This document shows positions 19,196-28,967 of a stretch of 64,000 bases of DNA, piece by piece. Below the pieces are notes generated by a model that had not been told where the DNA came from, ran no database searches, and worked only from the letters and a program-made list of their open reading frames with translations. This DNA comes from Mesostigma viride (taxonomy: Eukaryota; Streptophyta; Mesostigmatophyceae; Mesostigmatales; Mesostigmataceae), in assembly GCA_009746045.1 (NCBI GenBank), contig RPFO01000231.1, positions 913,888 through 977,887 of the forward strand. The letters are read 5' to 3'. Each line of letters begins with the position of its first letter. Within the stretch, counting starts at the first letter, position 1. A program made the translations under genes and the position numbers.

Positions 19196-22100
19196 TGGAG
19201 TTGCGCCCACGCCATGCCGATCCGTGTCGTCAGGTCGTCCTCGCAGTCGGGAAGCCAACTGCCGAGCAGCTTGAAGTGGCCTGAAGGAGGGTAGTTGATA
19301 TACCTCGGTGTCGTCTAAGAAGCGGGGGGGGGCGGGGGCCCGGCCATGCCGAGAGCCAGGGCCTCCGTTTTGGGGCTGATTTCTAGACCAACCGCCCGAG
19401 CCTCGAGCGCCAGGCAGTCCAGCCAAAGTTGGGCAGACTCCGGCTTCTCGATGAGCGTGATGTCGTCGGCACAAATGAGGTCAGCTAGTAAATTCTGCTT
19501 GTTAGTCGGCCCCCCTTAATCCCCAAGCTCGTTCGTGATCACTAGGCCAGGGGCACGGCTAGCAAAGTGGGCACGTGCCTGGCGCATAACATAATCCACT
19601 ACAATAATAAACAGGTACGGCGACAGGATGCAACCCTGCCAGATGCCGGTCTGCAGCAGTGGACATGGCAGGGTAAAGTCGTGTTGAGTGCGCACCGAAG
19701 TGGTCGACCCCTCATACAGCGTGCGGATGACGGTAATCAGGGGAGTGGGGACGCGAGCGCGAGCAAGGACAGCCCAAAGAGCGGCCCAGAGGACAGAATC
19801 GAAAGCCTTGATGAAGTCGACGAAGATCAGGATGGCGGGAAACTCACCAGGTTGCAGGAGCGCGATTTCACCTCGAAGAGGCGGCGCGCGACGAAGATGG
19901 CCATGACGGTGTTGCCCCCAGGACAAAAGCCCATTTGACTCTCCCCAAGGTGACGGCCGAGAGCAGAACGTAGGCGGTTGAGGATCATGTGCATGAACAA
20001 CTTGAGTGCGGCGCTCTGGATGCAGACTCCGCGGTAGTTGGCGGGGTCGTCAGGGGAACCTTTGTTTTTGTATACAGCATAATACGGTAGCTGTGCTGCC
20101 ACTCAGGAATCGGCGGCGCGTTGGCAAGCAGGATCCGATCGCAGACGTCAACCAGGAACCCGGTGGGCACCGTCAGCTTAATCACCGGGGCGGGGAGCTG
20201 GTCAGGTCCAACGGCGGCGTAGAAGCGGAGTTGCTTGCATGGCGGCGGTGCTCAGCTCGTGCTCAGTGAACAGCGGTAGCTCGTTGGGGTCGGCCAGGGG
20301 TTCCGTCAGGGCCGGGTACGTGTAGTGCTGCTCAGTGGCGGGCGGTGTGGGCGGCGCAGGGACGCCCGCAGGCGCCAGGCGCACGGCCGCCAGAGGGCCA
20401 ACCAGAGGAGGCGGCGAGGGTGCGCCGAGCAGCCGGAACTGGGAGGAATACCACTGGTCTAAGCTGCTGCTGCGGTGAGCCAGAGAGCGTCCGCGGCGCC
20501 GGCTGCGCGCCGCCGGCTGGCCGTTGGGCGTGACGTGCAGGCGGGTCCAGGCGTACTTGCCGTGCTGGTCCTTGAGGTGGGCGAAGTACACTCGCGGACA
20601 TGGAGGTCCTGGACTTGGGACAAGATTTGTGCAGGCAACTGCAACAAGTATCACGGCCTAATTCCATTTAGCCTATAGTCCTTGTACAGCCATGCTACAT
20701 CCTGGCTATGCCCAGATTACTTGCCCGCGCTCCTTGTTATGACATGCTCACATGGGTCTTATTGCGTGACCCACAGATCCTGCCGGATCGTTTATAGCGT
20801 GTCCGATTGCAGCTGTGGCATGCCTTTGGCATGAAGGAGAAAGGCCGGGGGTCTCTGCCCTTTCTCCTGTTGTGCACACACAGGGATTAAAAGCACTTCG
20901 GTGCTCCGTGACTCCCTAACGGGAGCACGAGTTTAATTAATTAACTAATGGAGGTCCTCCTGCTCCTTGGTCGCCTGCCGGATGGCGCCGAGTGGTATTC
21001 GGCTTTGAGGCGGGCGTAGCGGGCGGGGTCGCGGTTGTCGCGCAGGGCTTGCCGGGGCTGGATGATGCATGGCGGGGAGCCGGTGCAGGCTGGTGAAGCA
21101 GGGCGGGCGGCGGGGGGGCAGCAGGGCCCCAGCCGCGGGCAGCTTGCCAGCGAGGTGCAGTCTGAAGGGTCGATGGGCACCGGGCCGGCAGCGGGCAGCT
21201 GGGCGTGGCTGGCTGGGATGTCCAGCGCGTCAACGAACTCCTCTGCCGCGCGCTTGTGGGCGCGTTTTTAAGGGAAGTCCTCCAGAGCGGCGTCAGATTT
21301 CTCAAGCAACTGCAGTGTGCGCAAATCAGGTGGACGTGCCACGTGCTTTAACGAAAGTGCGACGGGAATCGCAGGCGGATGCGGGCGGTGACGATGCGGT
21401 GACGGGTGATCAGAGCGCACCAGGGGGATCACGTGCGAGCGAGCAGCTAGTACAGATCCTTGATGACGCTTGCGCATTACAACATTTTCATGCAGCGTTC
21501 AGTGCCAGATGGCGAGGTGTGTGTGACCAGAGCATCTGGACTACGTGGCAGCGGGTGTTCAGTGGCAGTTACCAAATCGCATGTCGTAAGCAAATCAGCA
21601 AAAAAGTTCAGTGTTGCATGGCATTGGAGACCGTACCGTTGGGGGCGTGCTGACATCCTCCAGTACCCAGTGGTTGCGTTGCGTTGGCGTCCAGTAGCAG
21701 AGCGAAGTAGTTGCGACCAGGGGTGCCGTTCGCCAGGTTCTCCAGCGCAGCAAAGAAGTCCTTGCCATCTTGTTCAGGGTGGCCAGAATGTGGTGCATTC
21801 GTGACCGACGCCCACCGTCAGGGCGTAGGTCGAGTGGCCCTCCACCTAATGGAAGGTGGCCAGGACGAGGCGAGCGTTGACCAGCTGGGGTTCACCTATG
21901 TGGCGTACGGCTTAAGCGCGGGTCCGAGCAGAGGAGACCGACGCCCCCGTTCCCGGTGCCGTTGCCGCCTCCATAATACAACCGCCATGCAGCCATCGAT
22001 GTCGTCAGCAGCAAGGGCGGTCAGTCCGCGAGCCGATGCAGTGCGCCTGTGTTCTTGGATTCCCAGGATGGTGATGTTATGGTCGATGCAGAAACCAATA

Positions 22101-22278
22101 ATTAAGATTGGAGACTCAATGGCACTGAAAGTCGTTGCTGCGCAGGCAGTGACAGCAGTCAGCGTCGGGCTGGAGCGTGTGGGCGTTGAAGGTGGCGATG
22201 ACCAATGGCGCGCGTTGACCGAAAAATGGGGGGGTGCAGGCGGGGGTGGGGGCGAAGATGGGGCGGCAGCTGGGTGGT
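19196..22278 (-). mobile_element. LINE-A ORF2 copy, minus strand, decayed
   Basis: Corresponds to about 15105 back to 12400 of the full LINE-A: YADD region near 19460, motif A near 19810, linker near 20400, EEP domain 21300-22200. It lacks the last 700 bp of the element yet is bounded by TTAA repeats on both sides. Many small indels break the frame, including CATG at 20238, 21068, 21617 and 21986 and AATT near 22100. A 337-bp retroposon interrupts it at 20611. Confidence 0.85.
20611..20947 (+). mobile_element. Small retroposon with 11-bp target duplication and TTAA tail
   Basis: Flanked by ATGGAGGTCCT at 20600-20610 and again at 20948-20958. The 337-bp insert ends GAGTTTAATTAATTAACTA, i.e. 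the same TTAA tail as LINE-A. No coding capacity and no clear A or B box. It contains an imperfect hairpin (GGAGAAAGG...CCTTTCTCC, 20848-20870). It fits a non-autonomous SINE-like or severely 5'-truncated element mobilised by LINE-A; class uncertain. Confidence 0.72.
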
Positions 22279-22464
22279 GATTAATTAATTAGATAATTCC
22301 GGCATAGGTACGCTGACGCAAAGCTTATGCATGCTACAAAGGTGAGGTGGGCTCAAGACGTCGGCTAAGGCGCAAGCTGATGGCCACAAGGTGCCAGAGC
22401 TAATTGAAGATACTATTACGCTGGGCGCCGTTAATAGCATTTCAACTGCTGTAATACCTATGCT
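22279..22464. other. Short spacer, nothing recognised
   Basis: Begins with a TTAATTAATTAG run that bounds the LINE-A copy, then about 170 bp with no recognised feature. Confidence 0.4.
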
Positions 22465-22545
22465 ATGTTCCCCTCCCACTGAGGACTTATCTCACGTGAC
22501 GCAGTCACGTGTCAGACTATTAATTAATTAATTAATTAATTGATT
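22465..22545 (+). mobile_element. LINE-A 3' tail fragment (plus)
   Basis: Only the last 80 bp of LINE-A: the CCACTGAGGACTTAT block, the CACGTGACGCAGTCACGTG stem-loop and (TTAA)n. An extreme 5' truncation. Confidence 0.85.
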
Positions 22546-22561
22546 AATACCTAAGCTATCC

Positions 22562-23340
22562 CATGATCTAAGCTGCCCAGCCGGCATCTGCTGGCCCGGC
22601 CAGCGATGCTCCTCCCACCCAGACCTGGGCGGACTTGCTTAAGCACCACACCACCAGTCCACCACCTCCACCATCGCGGCGCAGCTCAAGCAACAAGCAC
22701 TCGACCTTCGTGAGGAGGCCGAGCTCGACAAGCGCAGCCACAACGTCATAGTCAAGCACTTCGACCAGCCGGCAGACTGTCTATAACTGGGACCTCGACG
22801 ACTCTTCTCACGGCATTTAAGCGCGACATTCTTGCCCCCATGCAACTCACTGGTGAGCTGCGGATGTCGGCTGTCCGCCTCCCCCGGCCGCGCGCGGGGT
22901 ATGGCTGGCCCGGCACCCGTGCTTCTCACATGGCGGACAAGCTGTCGTTCCTCAAATGCCGCAAGAAGCTCTAAGTACATAGCTGACTCGCTGTAGACAA
23001 GCTGGACGACGACTTGACCCTGCATGGCCCAGCAACAACGGCGACGCGATCGAGCTATGGCCGACCTACCTTCAGCTCCGGCAGAGCGCAGGGGGGAAAC
23101 CGGTATACTGGAGGGGGGCGGTCATCCACGTTGACCACAAGCCCTGGCAGGCACCTCCTGCCACCCCAGCAAACTCAGTCTAGGGAATATACAACAGTAT
23201 AGTGTAGATTAGTCAGGCTTAGCCTAGCATGTGGCCTACGCGCATGTGCGCCCATAATGGCCCCCCATGGATGACGCCTTCAGAATTTAGCCAAGCCATG
23301 CCTACTATAATGGGACCCCCATGGATGTTGCATTAACCCT
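22562..23340 (+). mobile_element. LINE-B fragment: ORF1 C-terminus and 3' UTR
   Basis: Matches 17985-18720, including the ORF1 C-terminal domain, but with internal scrambling at 22925-23005 and insertions of CATG (23023-23026) and GATC (23046-23052). The 3' UTR is cut at GTTGCATTAA. Confidence 0.8.
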
Positions 23341-23343
23341 TGG

Positions 23344-25845
23344 ATGGTGTCTAACTCGTTCCTAAAAGTAGTTACCAGTTGCACTTTGCATATATATTTA
23401 ATAACGGAGCCCGGCTTCCAGCTGCCCGTGCCGGACCCCCTGCCGGCCCCCCTCCAGCTGGACCGCGACTGCTTCCTGGAGGTGATGCGTGCGGTCCCGC
23501 GGGCTTCCTCTACCGGGCCGTCGGGCTGGCGCTACGAGCACTTGGAGGTCCTGGTGGGGCATGGGGGCGAGGACATTCTCTTTGACACCCTCATTGACCT
23601 GGCGGCTGGTCGCGTTCCTCCCGCTGCGCGCGAGTGGTTAGCGGGCGCTCGCCTCCTCGCTCTGCTCAAGGGTGTCTTGCCCCCCCCCGAGGGCAAGGTG
23701 CGCCCGATCGCCTGCGGTGAGGTGCTCCGCAAGCTCGTGGGCAAAGTGATCTGCCGCCAAAAGGCGCCCGAGCTCCGTGCCTTTTTCTGCCCGCCCCTCG
23801 CAGCGGGTGAGACCTCGGTGGCGGCCCAGCTGGGGGTGACGACTCCAGGCGGGGCGGATATCCTCATCCATTCGGTGCAGGCCTACCTCGAGGCCCACCC
23901 CACCCACGCTGTCGTCAAGGTCGACTGCCACAACGCGTTCAACAGTCTGTCCCGCGCCAGCATGTTTGCGGCCGTCATGGAGTCCTTCGAGGACTTGTAC
24001 GCTTGGACAGCCGTGTGCTACGGCCAGCCCGGCCAACTGGTTCACATCATGGAGGACGGCACTCGCGGCGGCCTGCTGTCGCGGTCGGGCACCCAGCAAG
24101 GGGACCCCCTGGGACCCCTGTACTTTGCCGCCCCCCTCCAGGGTTGCCTCCAAGCGGTCCATGCTGCCCACCCGGCGGTCGCTATTCAGGCCTACTTGGA
24201 TGATATCTACCTTCTGGGCCCTGTGCCGGACACCACCGCGGCTCTGCTGGCACTGCAGACCGCGGTGGCCGACATCAACCTCCAGTTGACCCTGGCCAAG
24301 TGCGCGGTGTACTCGCCCCAAGGTGATTGCTCCGGCTTCCCGCCCCAGCTCTTGGGCCGGGACGAGCGCCTCCATGGGTTGGATGTCCTCGGCGTTCCGG
24401 TTGGCGACCCCGCGTTTGTCATCGATGCTCTGCGGGCCGCCCTCGAGGCACGCACTGAGGTACTGCCCTTGATTGCGCGCCTTCATGATTCGCAGACCAA
24501 GGGTCTGCTTCTGTGGTTTTGCGCTCACCCTCGCGTCGTTCACTGGCTCCGGGGCGCTCTTCCGGCTCAGGTCCGGCTGGCCGCCGAGGGCCACGACGAA
24601 CGCATCCAGTCGGCCTTGGCGCAGCTGGTCCCGGGCCCCGACCTCCCGCCACATGCTATTCGCATTGCCTCCCTGCCTGCACGGATGGGTGGCTGTGGTC
24701 TGACTCGTGCCGCCCGGCTGGCCCCAGCAGCATTTTTGGGCTCCGTCGCTCAGTCGTGGGCGGAAAGCTGCCGGCTCCTGCCCCTTTTGGCAACGGCAGC
24801 GCCTGACCTCCTGGACCCCAGCAGCCCTTTGCCCTTCGTCACCGCCATCCAGGAGGCCTATGCTGAGATCCAGCAGGCCTGTTCTCCCGTCCGTGCCGCT
24901 CAGGCGGTACAGCGCCACCTCCCTCGCGGCACTCCCTCGGTCGCCTCCGTTCAATCTCCCGCCGCATTCCCTGCTCGCGTCATCGATAAACACCAGAAAA
25001 CCTACGCGGGTATTCTGCACACGGCTGATTGGATTGCTCTTTTCGCGGACCTCAACGCCCAGGGACGTGCGTGGCTGTTCTCGCTTTCCTTGCGGAGTGT
25101 GGGCTCGGCGTACCTTCGTGCTCTTCCCATGGCCCCCCCATTCGCCTTGGCTCCCAGCCACTACTCGGTGGCGCTCCGGCACCAGCTATTTGCCCCGCAG
25201 CCTCTTGTTCCGGCCGGGCGGCCTTGTGGTAGCTGTGGGCAGCCGCTGGATCCCACGGGGACTCACTACCTTGCCTGCATGGGGGGCCAACAGAATCAGA
25301 ATTGGTATTTGTATTTGCACACTGTCCTCCTGACGGTGGTGCTCGCCATGATTCGGTCGGTTTTCCCCCACGCGAACATCCGGTCCGAGGATGCGGATGG
25401 CGCTGCCTTCTATTCCCCCAACCACCGGCCTGACATCGTGGTGCTGGACTTTGAGGGGGGTGGCCGGCATCTGCTTATTGACGTTTCGGTGGCGCGGCCC
25501 TTGGCTCTTAGCCACGTGGCTGGGGCCTCCCTCACGGCAGGTTACACGGCGGACCGGGCGGAGCGGGCCAAGCTCCTGGCCTACGGCGACGTCGGGCACC
25601 ATCGTGTGGTGCCCTTTGTCCTGGAGGAGTTTGGGGCCATGGGGCCCCTGACCTCCGCCTTCTTCAAGGAGTGTTGCCGGCTCCGGGAGGACCGGCTGGA
25701 CCTGGAGGGCCAGCGGGCCCCATGGTCGGCGCGGACCTGGACGTCATATTGGCGTCAGCGCTTGTCGGTGGCGCTGACTCGGGCCATGGCTGACATCATG
25801 CTCCGCCGTACGCGGGCTGATTTTGCGGTGCAGCAGGGCTATTAG
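23344..25845 (+). CDS. LINE-C reverse transcriptase with restriction-like endonuclease
   Basis: Open for 833 codons; homology to the family starts at residue about 21. Order: N-terminal block ASSTGPSGWRYEHLEVLVG, RT with VRPIACGEVLRKLVGK, motif A VVKVDCHNAFNSLSR, motif B TQQGDPLGPLYFA and motif C AYLDDIYLLG (residues about 283-292). A C-terminal zinc-knuckle-like CGSCGQPLDPTGTHYLAC (C-x2-C-x9-H-x3-C) follows, then the endonuclease motif NHRPDIVVLDFEGG with LLIDVSVARP (Asp about residue 697). RT followed by CCHC and RPD is the R2/NeSL-type layout. The enzyme nicks target DNA and reverse transcribes its RNA there. It ends QQGY-TAG. The N-terminal DNA-binding part is missing through truncation. 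Confidence 0.87.
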   Translation: MVSNSFLKVVTSCTLHIYLITEPGFQLPVPDPLPAPLQLDRDCFLEVMRAVPRASSTGPSGWRYEHLEVLVGHGGEDILFDTLIDLAAGRVPPAAREWLAGARLLALLKGVLPPPEGKVRPIACGEVLRKLVGKVICRQKAPELRAFFCPPLAAGETSVAAQLGVTTPGGADILIHSVQAYLEAHPTHAVVKVDCHNAFNSLSRASMFAAVMESFEDLYAWTAVCYGQPGQLVHIMEDGTRGGLLSRSGTQQGDPLGPLYFAAPLQGCLQAVHAAHPAVAIQAYLDDIYLLGPVPDTTAALLALQTAVADINLQLTLAKCAVYSPQGDCSGFPPQLLGRDERLHGLDVLGVPVGDPAFVIDALRAALEARTEVLPLIARLHDSQTKGLLLWFCAHPRVVHWLRGALPAQVRLAAEGHDERIQSALAQLVPGPDLPPHAIRIASLPARMGGCGLTRAARLAPAAFLGSVAQSWAESCRLLPLLATAAPDLLDPSSPLPFVTAIQEAYAEIQQACSPVRAAQAVQRHLPRGTPSVASVQSPAAFPARVIDKHQKTYAGILHTADWIALFADLNAQGRAWLFSLSLRSVGSAYLRALPMAPPFALAPSHYSVALRHQLFAPQPLVPAGRPCGSCGQPLDPTGTHYLACMGGQQNQNWYLYLHTVLLTVVLAMIRSVFPHANIRSEDADGAAFYSPNHRPDIVVLDFEGGGRHLLIDVSVARPLALSHVAGASLTAGYTADRAERAKLLAYGDVGHHRVVPFVLEEFGAMGPLTSAFFKECCRLREDRLDLEGQRAPWSARTWTSYWRQRLSVALTRAMADIMLRRTRADFAVQQGY

Positions 25846-25989
25846 GTTCCTCCCGTTAGGCGTTTCCATTGGTCTTATCGTAGTATAGAGCTTTGACATG
25901 GCTCTGTATATAGGTTTATAGCTGGGCGTTTGCTTTGGTTTGAGTGATTTCACTCTGCTGTAAGTAATTATATTTTTAATATATATAAT
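23405..25989 (+). mobile_element. LINE-C copy 1, 5'-truncated R2-like retrotransposon
   Basis: Matches the minus-strand copy at 54200-57290 from EPGFQLPVPDPL to the 3' tail TAATTATATTTTTAATATATA. The sequence is almost identical to that copy, so insertion was recent. Upstream of 23405 the sequence is unrelated AT-rich DNA. A second truncated copy begins directly in its tail. Confidence 0.88.
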
Positions 25990-26703
25990 GAATGGGGGGC
26001 CAACAGAATCAGAATTGGTATTTGTATTTGCACACTGTCCTCCTGACGGTGGTGCTCGCCATGATTCGGTCGGTTTTCCCCCACGCGAACATCCGGTCCG
26101 AGGATGCGGATGGCGCTGCCTTCTATTCCCCCAACCACCGGCCTGACATCGTGGTGCTGGACTTTGAGGGGGGTGGCCGGCATCTGCCTATCGACGTTTC
26201 GGTGGCGCGGCCCTTGGCTCTTAGCCACGTGGCTGGGGCCTCCCTCACGGCAGGTTACACGGCGGACCGGGCGGAGCGGGCCAAGCTCCTGGCCTACGGC
26301 GACGTCGGGCACCATCGTGTGGTGCCCTTTGTCCTGGAGGAGTTTGGGGCCATGGGGCCCCTGACCTCCGCCTTCTTCAAGGAGTGTTGCCGGCTCCGGG
26401 AGGACCGGCTGGACCTGGAGGGCCAGCGGGCCCCATGGTCGGCGCGGACCTGGACGTCATATTGGCGTCAGCGCTTGTCGGTGGCGCTGACTCGGGCCAT
26501 GGCTGACATCATGCTCCGCCGTACGCGGGCTGATTTTGCGGTGCAGCAGGGCTATTAGGTTCCTCCCGTTAGGCGTTTCCATTGGTCTTATCGTAGTATA
26601 GAGCTTTGACATGGCTCTGTATATAGGTTTATAGCTGGGCGTTTGCTTTGGTTTGAGTGATTTCACTCTGCTGTAAGTAATTATATTTTTAATATATATA
26701 TAA
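25990..26703 (+). mobile_element. LINE-C copy 2, short 5'-truncated copy in copy 1's tail
   Basis: Starts at GGGGGGCCAACAGAATCAG and repeats the last 710 bp of copy 1 nearly exactly, including the open frame from MGGQQNQNWYLYL to QQGY (25992-26558) and the AT-rich tail. Head-to-tail placement directly in the tail of copy 1. Confidence 0.9.
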
Positions 26704-26858
26704 TGAATAGTTAGGTTAGTTGTACCATGTGCCGCTGGCGTGATCCTTGGATGTCTGTGTCAGATTACTATTAATTTCTTCAGGGTTATTCTCCCAGTTA
26801 TCGGGTTTTTCCTTATGTTGCATGCCTATCTCACCTCCGTAATCTATCATTCTCAATG
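26704..26858 (+). mobile_element. LINE-Cb 3' UTR fragment
   Basis: Matches 54045-54195 (GGCGTGATCCTTGGATGT, TTCTTCAGGGTTATTCTCCC, TATCATTCTCAATGAATATA), the 3' UTR of the divergent LINE-Cb. It lies between LINE-C copy 2 and minus-strand copy 3. Confidence 0.75.
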
Positions 26859-27127
26859 AATATATATAATGAATTTTTATAATATATATTAAAAATATAA
26901 TTACTTACATCAGAGTGAAATCACTCAAACCAAAGCAAACGCCCAGCTATAAACCTATATACAGAGCCATGTCAAAGCTCTATCTATACTACGATAAGAC
27001 CAATGGAAACGCCTATAACGGGAGGAACCTAGAGCCCTGCTGCACCGCAAAATCAGCCCGCGTACGGCGGAGCATGATGTCAGCCATGGCCCGAGTCAGC
27101 GCCACCGACAAGCGCGGACGCCAATAT
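26859..27127 (-). mobile_element. LINE-C copy 3, 3' segment (rest at 47922 and 50875)
   Basis: Minus-strand LINE-C 3' end from the AT tail to GACGCCAATAT, where homology stops exactly as the DNA element begins. The next bases of LINE-C resume at 47922. Confidence 0.85.
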
Positions 27128-27233
27128 TGTCCAAAAACCAAATGTCCTCATTTGAGGACATAGTCCTCGTTTGAGACGGGGGGGTCAGGGGCGCGGTTTT
27201 GGCGCCAAATCTGGTCCTAGGGTCACTTGGTGG

Positions 27234-27845
27234 TGTTACGGCCCTAACCCATGTTTGGGCGTAACAATTCCTAAAATAAATTAGTTTGGTCAGTCGAAAG
27301 TCATTTTGATATTGTTTGAGACTTTCGATAGTTATTACGTTAGATTCGGGGACTTGGCCGAGTTATTCCATCAGCCGGCCCAGGTACCCGTGGCTTTGCT
27401 TTCGGTTTGGTGTGTTACTGGTCTGTACCCGGGACTGCCAGGTACCGGGTGCCAGACTGGCGGATACTATGTACATCTACGGCTGATATTCATTGCAGCG
27501 CTAGAGGTTCGGCCCCCGGCCGACCCGCTGGCATGCACGCCGTCTTGGACAAATGTCGTAGGTGACAATGGCTTCCTATCTTTGGTTTGGAATGAAATCG
27601 ACTTGAGTAAAACTCGTCTGCCGAACCAGGGGTCAAATCTGGGCTGCACTAACGCCCTTCGTGCATTCCATGTATATGCATAATTTATCTAGTTGTGCAT
27701 TCAGGGCCTAGCTAGTAATTCCGCGTACTAGCTAGAATTCAGGGCTACATTCACGTAGTCCGGGCGGACAGCAGATTCCGAGTTTATTCAGGCGTAACCC
27801 ACGCTAGACTAGGGTCTTTCAGAGCCGATGGGGCGGCTCGTAACA
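27234..27845 (+). repeat. Gypsy 5' LTR (612 bp)
   Basis: TGTTACGGCC...GGCTCGTAACA. Contains an open frame of 125 codons (27306-27683) also present in the 3' LTR; it is a by-product, with no family resemblance. Confidence 0.93.
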
Positions 27846-27846
27846 C

Positions 27847-27862
27847 TGGTATCGGAGGATTC
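27847..27862 (+). promoter_or_regulatory. Gypsy primer-binding site
   Basis: TGGTATCGGAGGATTC begins two bases after the LTR. TGGTATC plus GAG resembles the usual initiator tRNA-Met complement (TGGTATCAGAGC) with one change. Confidence 0.7.
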
Positions 27863-28411
27863 GTCTAGGGCCACCCTAGCTCGTACAGAGCGAGCAGGGC
27901 CTCGTGATCTGCCTGACGAGAATTCGGTGATCTGCACCAAGACGGCAAGAAACGATAACATCGCATCCGCAGCAAATAGGTGGGCACGCAGCCATGGTGT
28001 TTGTAGGGCGCGCAGCAGCCATATTGCTCGCTCTGTCCCTCCTCTCTCTGCACGCGTAGAGCGGTGTTGTGTGCGCCCAGCCCTGTTTTCTTGTCGTTTT
28101 CATGTTTGTGCTGTGAGCGCTGGCTCTGGGTACACCGGCCTCGCTCGTTGGTTCACGCAGGCCATAACCGTACAGGCTGGTTTGCGAGGGACTCCGCGGG
28201 AGTGGCTTACGTGCTGGGGCCCGGTACACGGGCGGGTTGTCACGTAGGTTACTCCCTTGTGCTGACAGGTTTTCCTGTCTACGTAATGTCGTTGCGTTCT
28301 TAGATTACAGGGCCTGTTGGCAACCCTTGTGAGCAGGTGATGGTCACTCACTAGAGGTATTCAAGGTTCCTTCTTCTCTGCCTATCCCTGCCTGCATGCA
28401 ATAGACGTGGC

Positions 28412-28840
28412 ATGTCTAATAATAATCATATTAGGCATACTGGGGCACTTAGGGGATGGGACAGTGAGGGGTCTAGGCAATTATACTACGCATTGGCACA
28501 TGATGGGGGCACAGGCAAGGTAGGGATTTTTTATAGCTGGGTAGACTGCAGGAACAACATAGTAGATAGACATAGGGCTATTTTTAAGGGGTTCGGGACA
28601 GCATGGGAAGCAGATCTGTTTATCCAGGCACACATGACACGTCCCGTAGGATTACATGTAGAAGCCCCACCGCTAGAGATTAGGCCCAGGGCACGTCCTG
28701 CATCTAGGGGGCGTAGGTACGCACATACCAGTGCACTGGCTAGGGTAGAGGACACTACAGCTACGCAGCAGGTTACCGTCACCTTTAACCAGCTGACGAT
28801 TATTAGCACACACGCTAGCCAGCCGCCCAGCACCCAGTGA
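28412..28840 (+). CDS. Gypsy ORF0: RNase H1-type hybrid-binding (viroplasmin-like) protein
   Basis: 142 residues from MSNNNHIRHTGALRGWDSEG. The core QLYYALAHDGGTGKVGIFY then SWVDCRNNI and AIFKGFGTAWEADLFIQAH fits the small RNA:DNA hybrid-binding domain found at the N-terminus of eukaryotic RNase H1. The family pattern is YYAV...GIY-x-SW-x-C...FKxFxTxxEAxxF. No catalytic RNase H follows. It lies between the LTR and gag as a separate ORF. A role in handling the cDNA/RNA hybrid is inference. Confidence 0.72.
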   Translation: MSNNNHIRHTGALRGWDSEGSRQLYYALAHDGGTGKVGIFYSWVDCRNNIVDRHRAIFKGFGTAWEADLFIQAHMTRPVGLHVEAPPLEIRPRARPASRGRRYAHTSALARVEDTTATQQVTVTFNQLTIISTHASQPPSTQ

Positions 28841-28967
28841 CGGGGCCATAGTGATTAGAGGGGCTCATCTATAATATTATAGTATTATATATAATAATAG
28901 ACAGTAGATGTCGTCTTGACCTTTGTTTTTTGCTTCCTTCTCTTCTTGTGGTTGTGGTACGGTAACC

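Noticed and set aside
19298-19301. TATA insertion in the decayed LINE-A copy as a further case of the XY-rc(XY)-XY rule
   Set aside because: It is a 4-bp palindromic insertion but no dinucleotide in the intact sequence generates it under the rule, so it is not counted.
20071-20990. 2-bp TA and GC insertions (GTATAC, GGCGCC) as support for the same rule
   Set aside because: TA and GC are self-complementary, so simple dinucleotide slippage explains them equally well.
23638-25182. Long minus-strand frame antisense to LINE-C (514 codons), and its mirror at 55001-56650 on +
   Set aside because: Both are shadows of the GC-rich RT ORF; composition is Arg/Gly/Gln-rich with no domain, and the sense frame has all RT motifs.
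27306-27683. 125-codon ORF inside the Gypsy LTR (also at 45725-46102)
   Set aside because: Present only because the LTRs are nearly identical; no conserved domain, and the position within LTRs argues against a gene.
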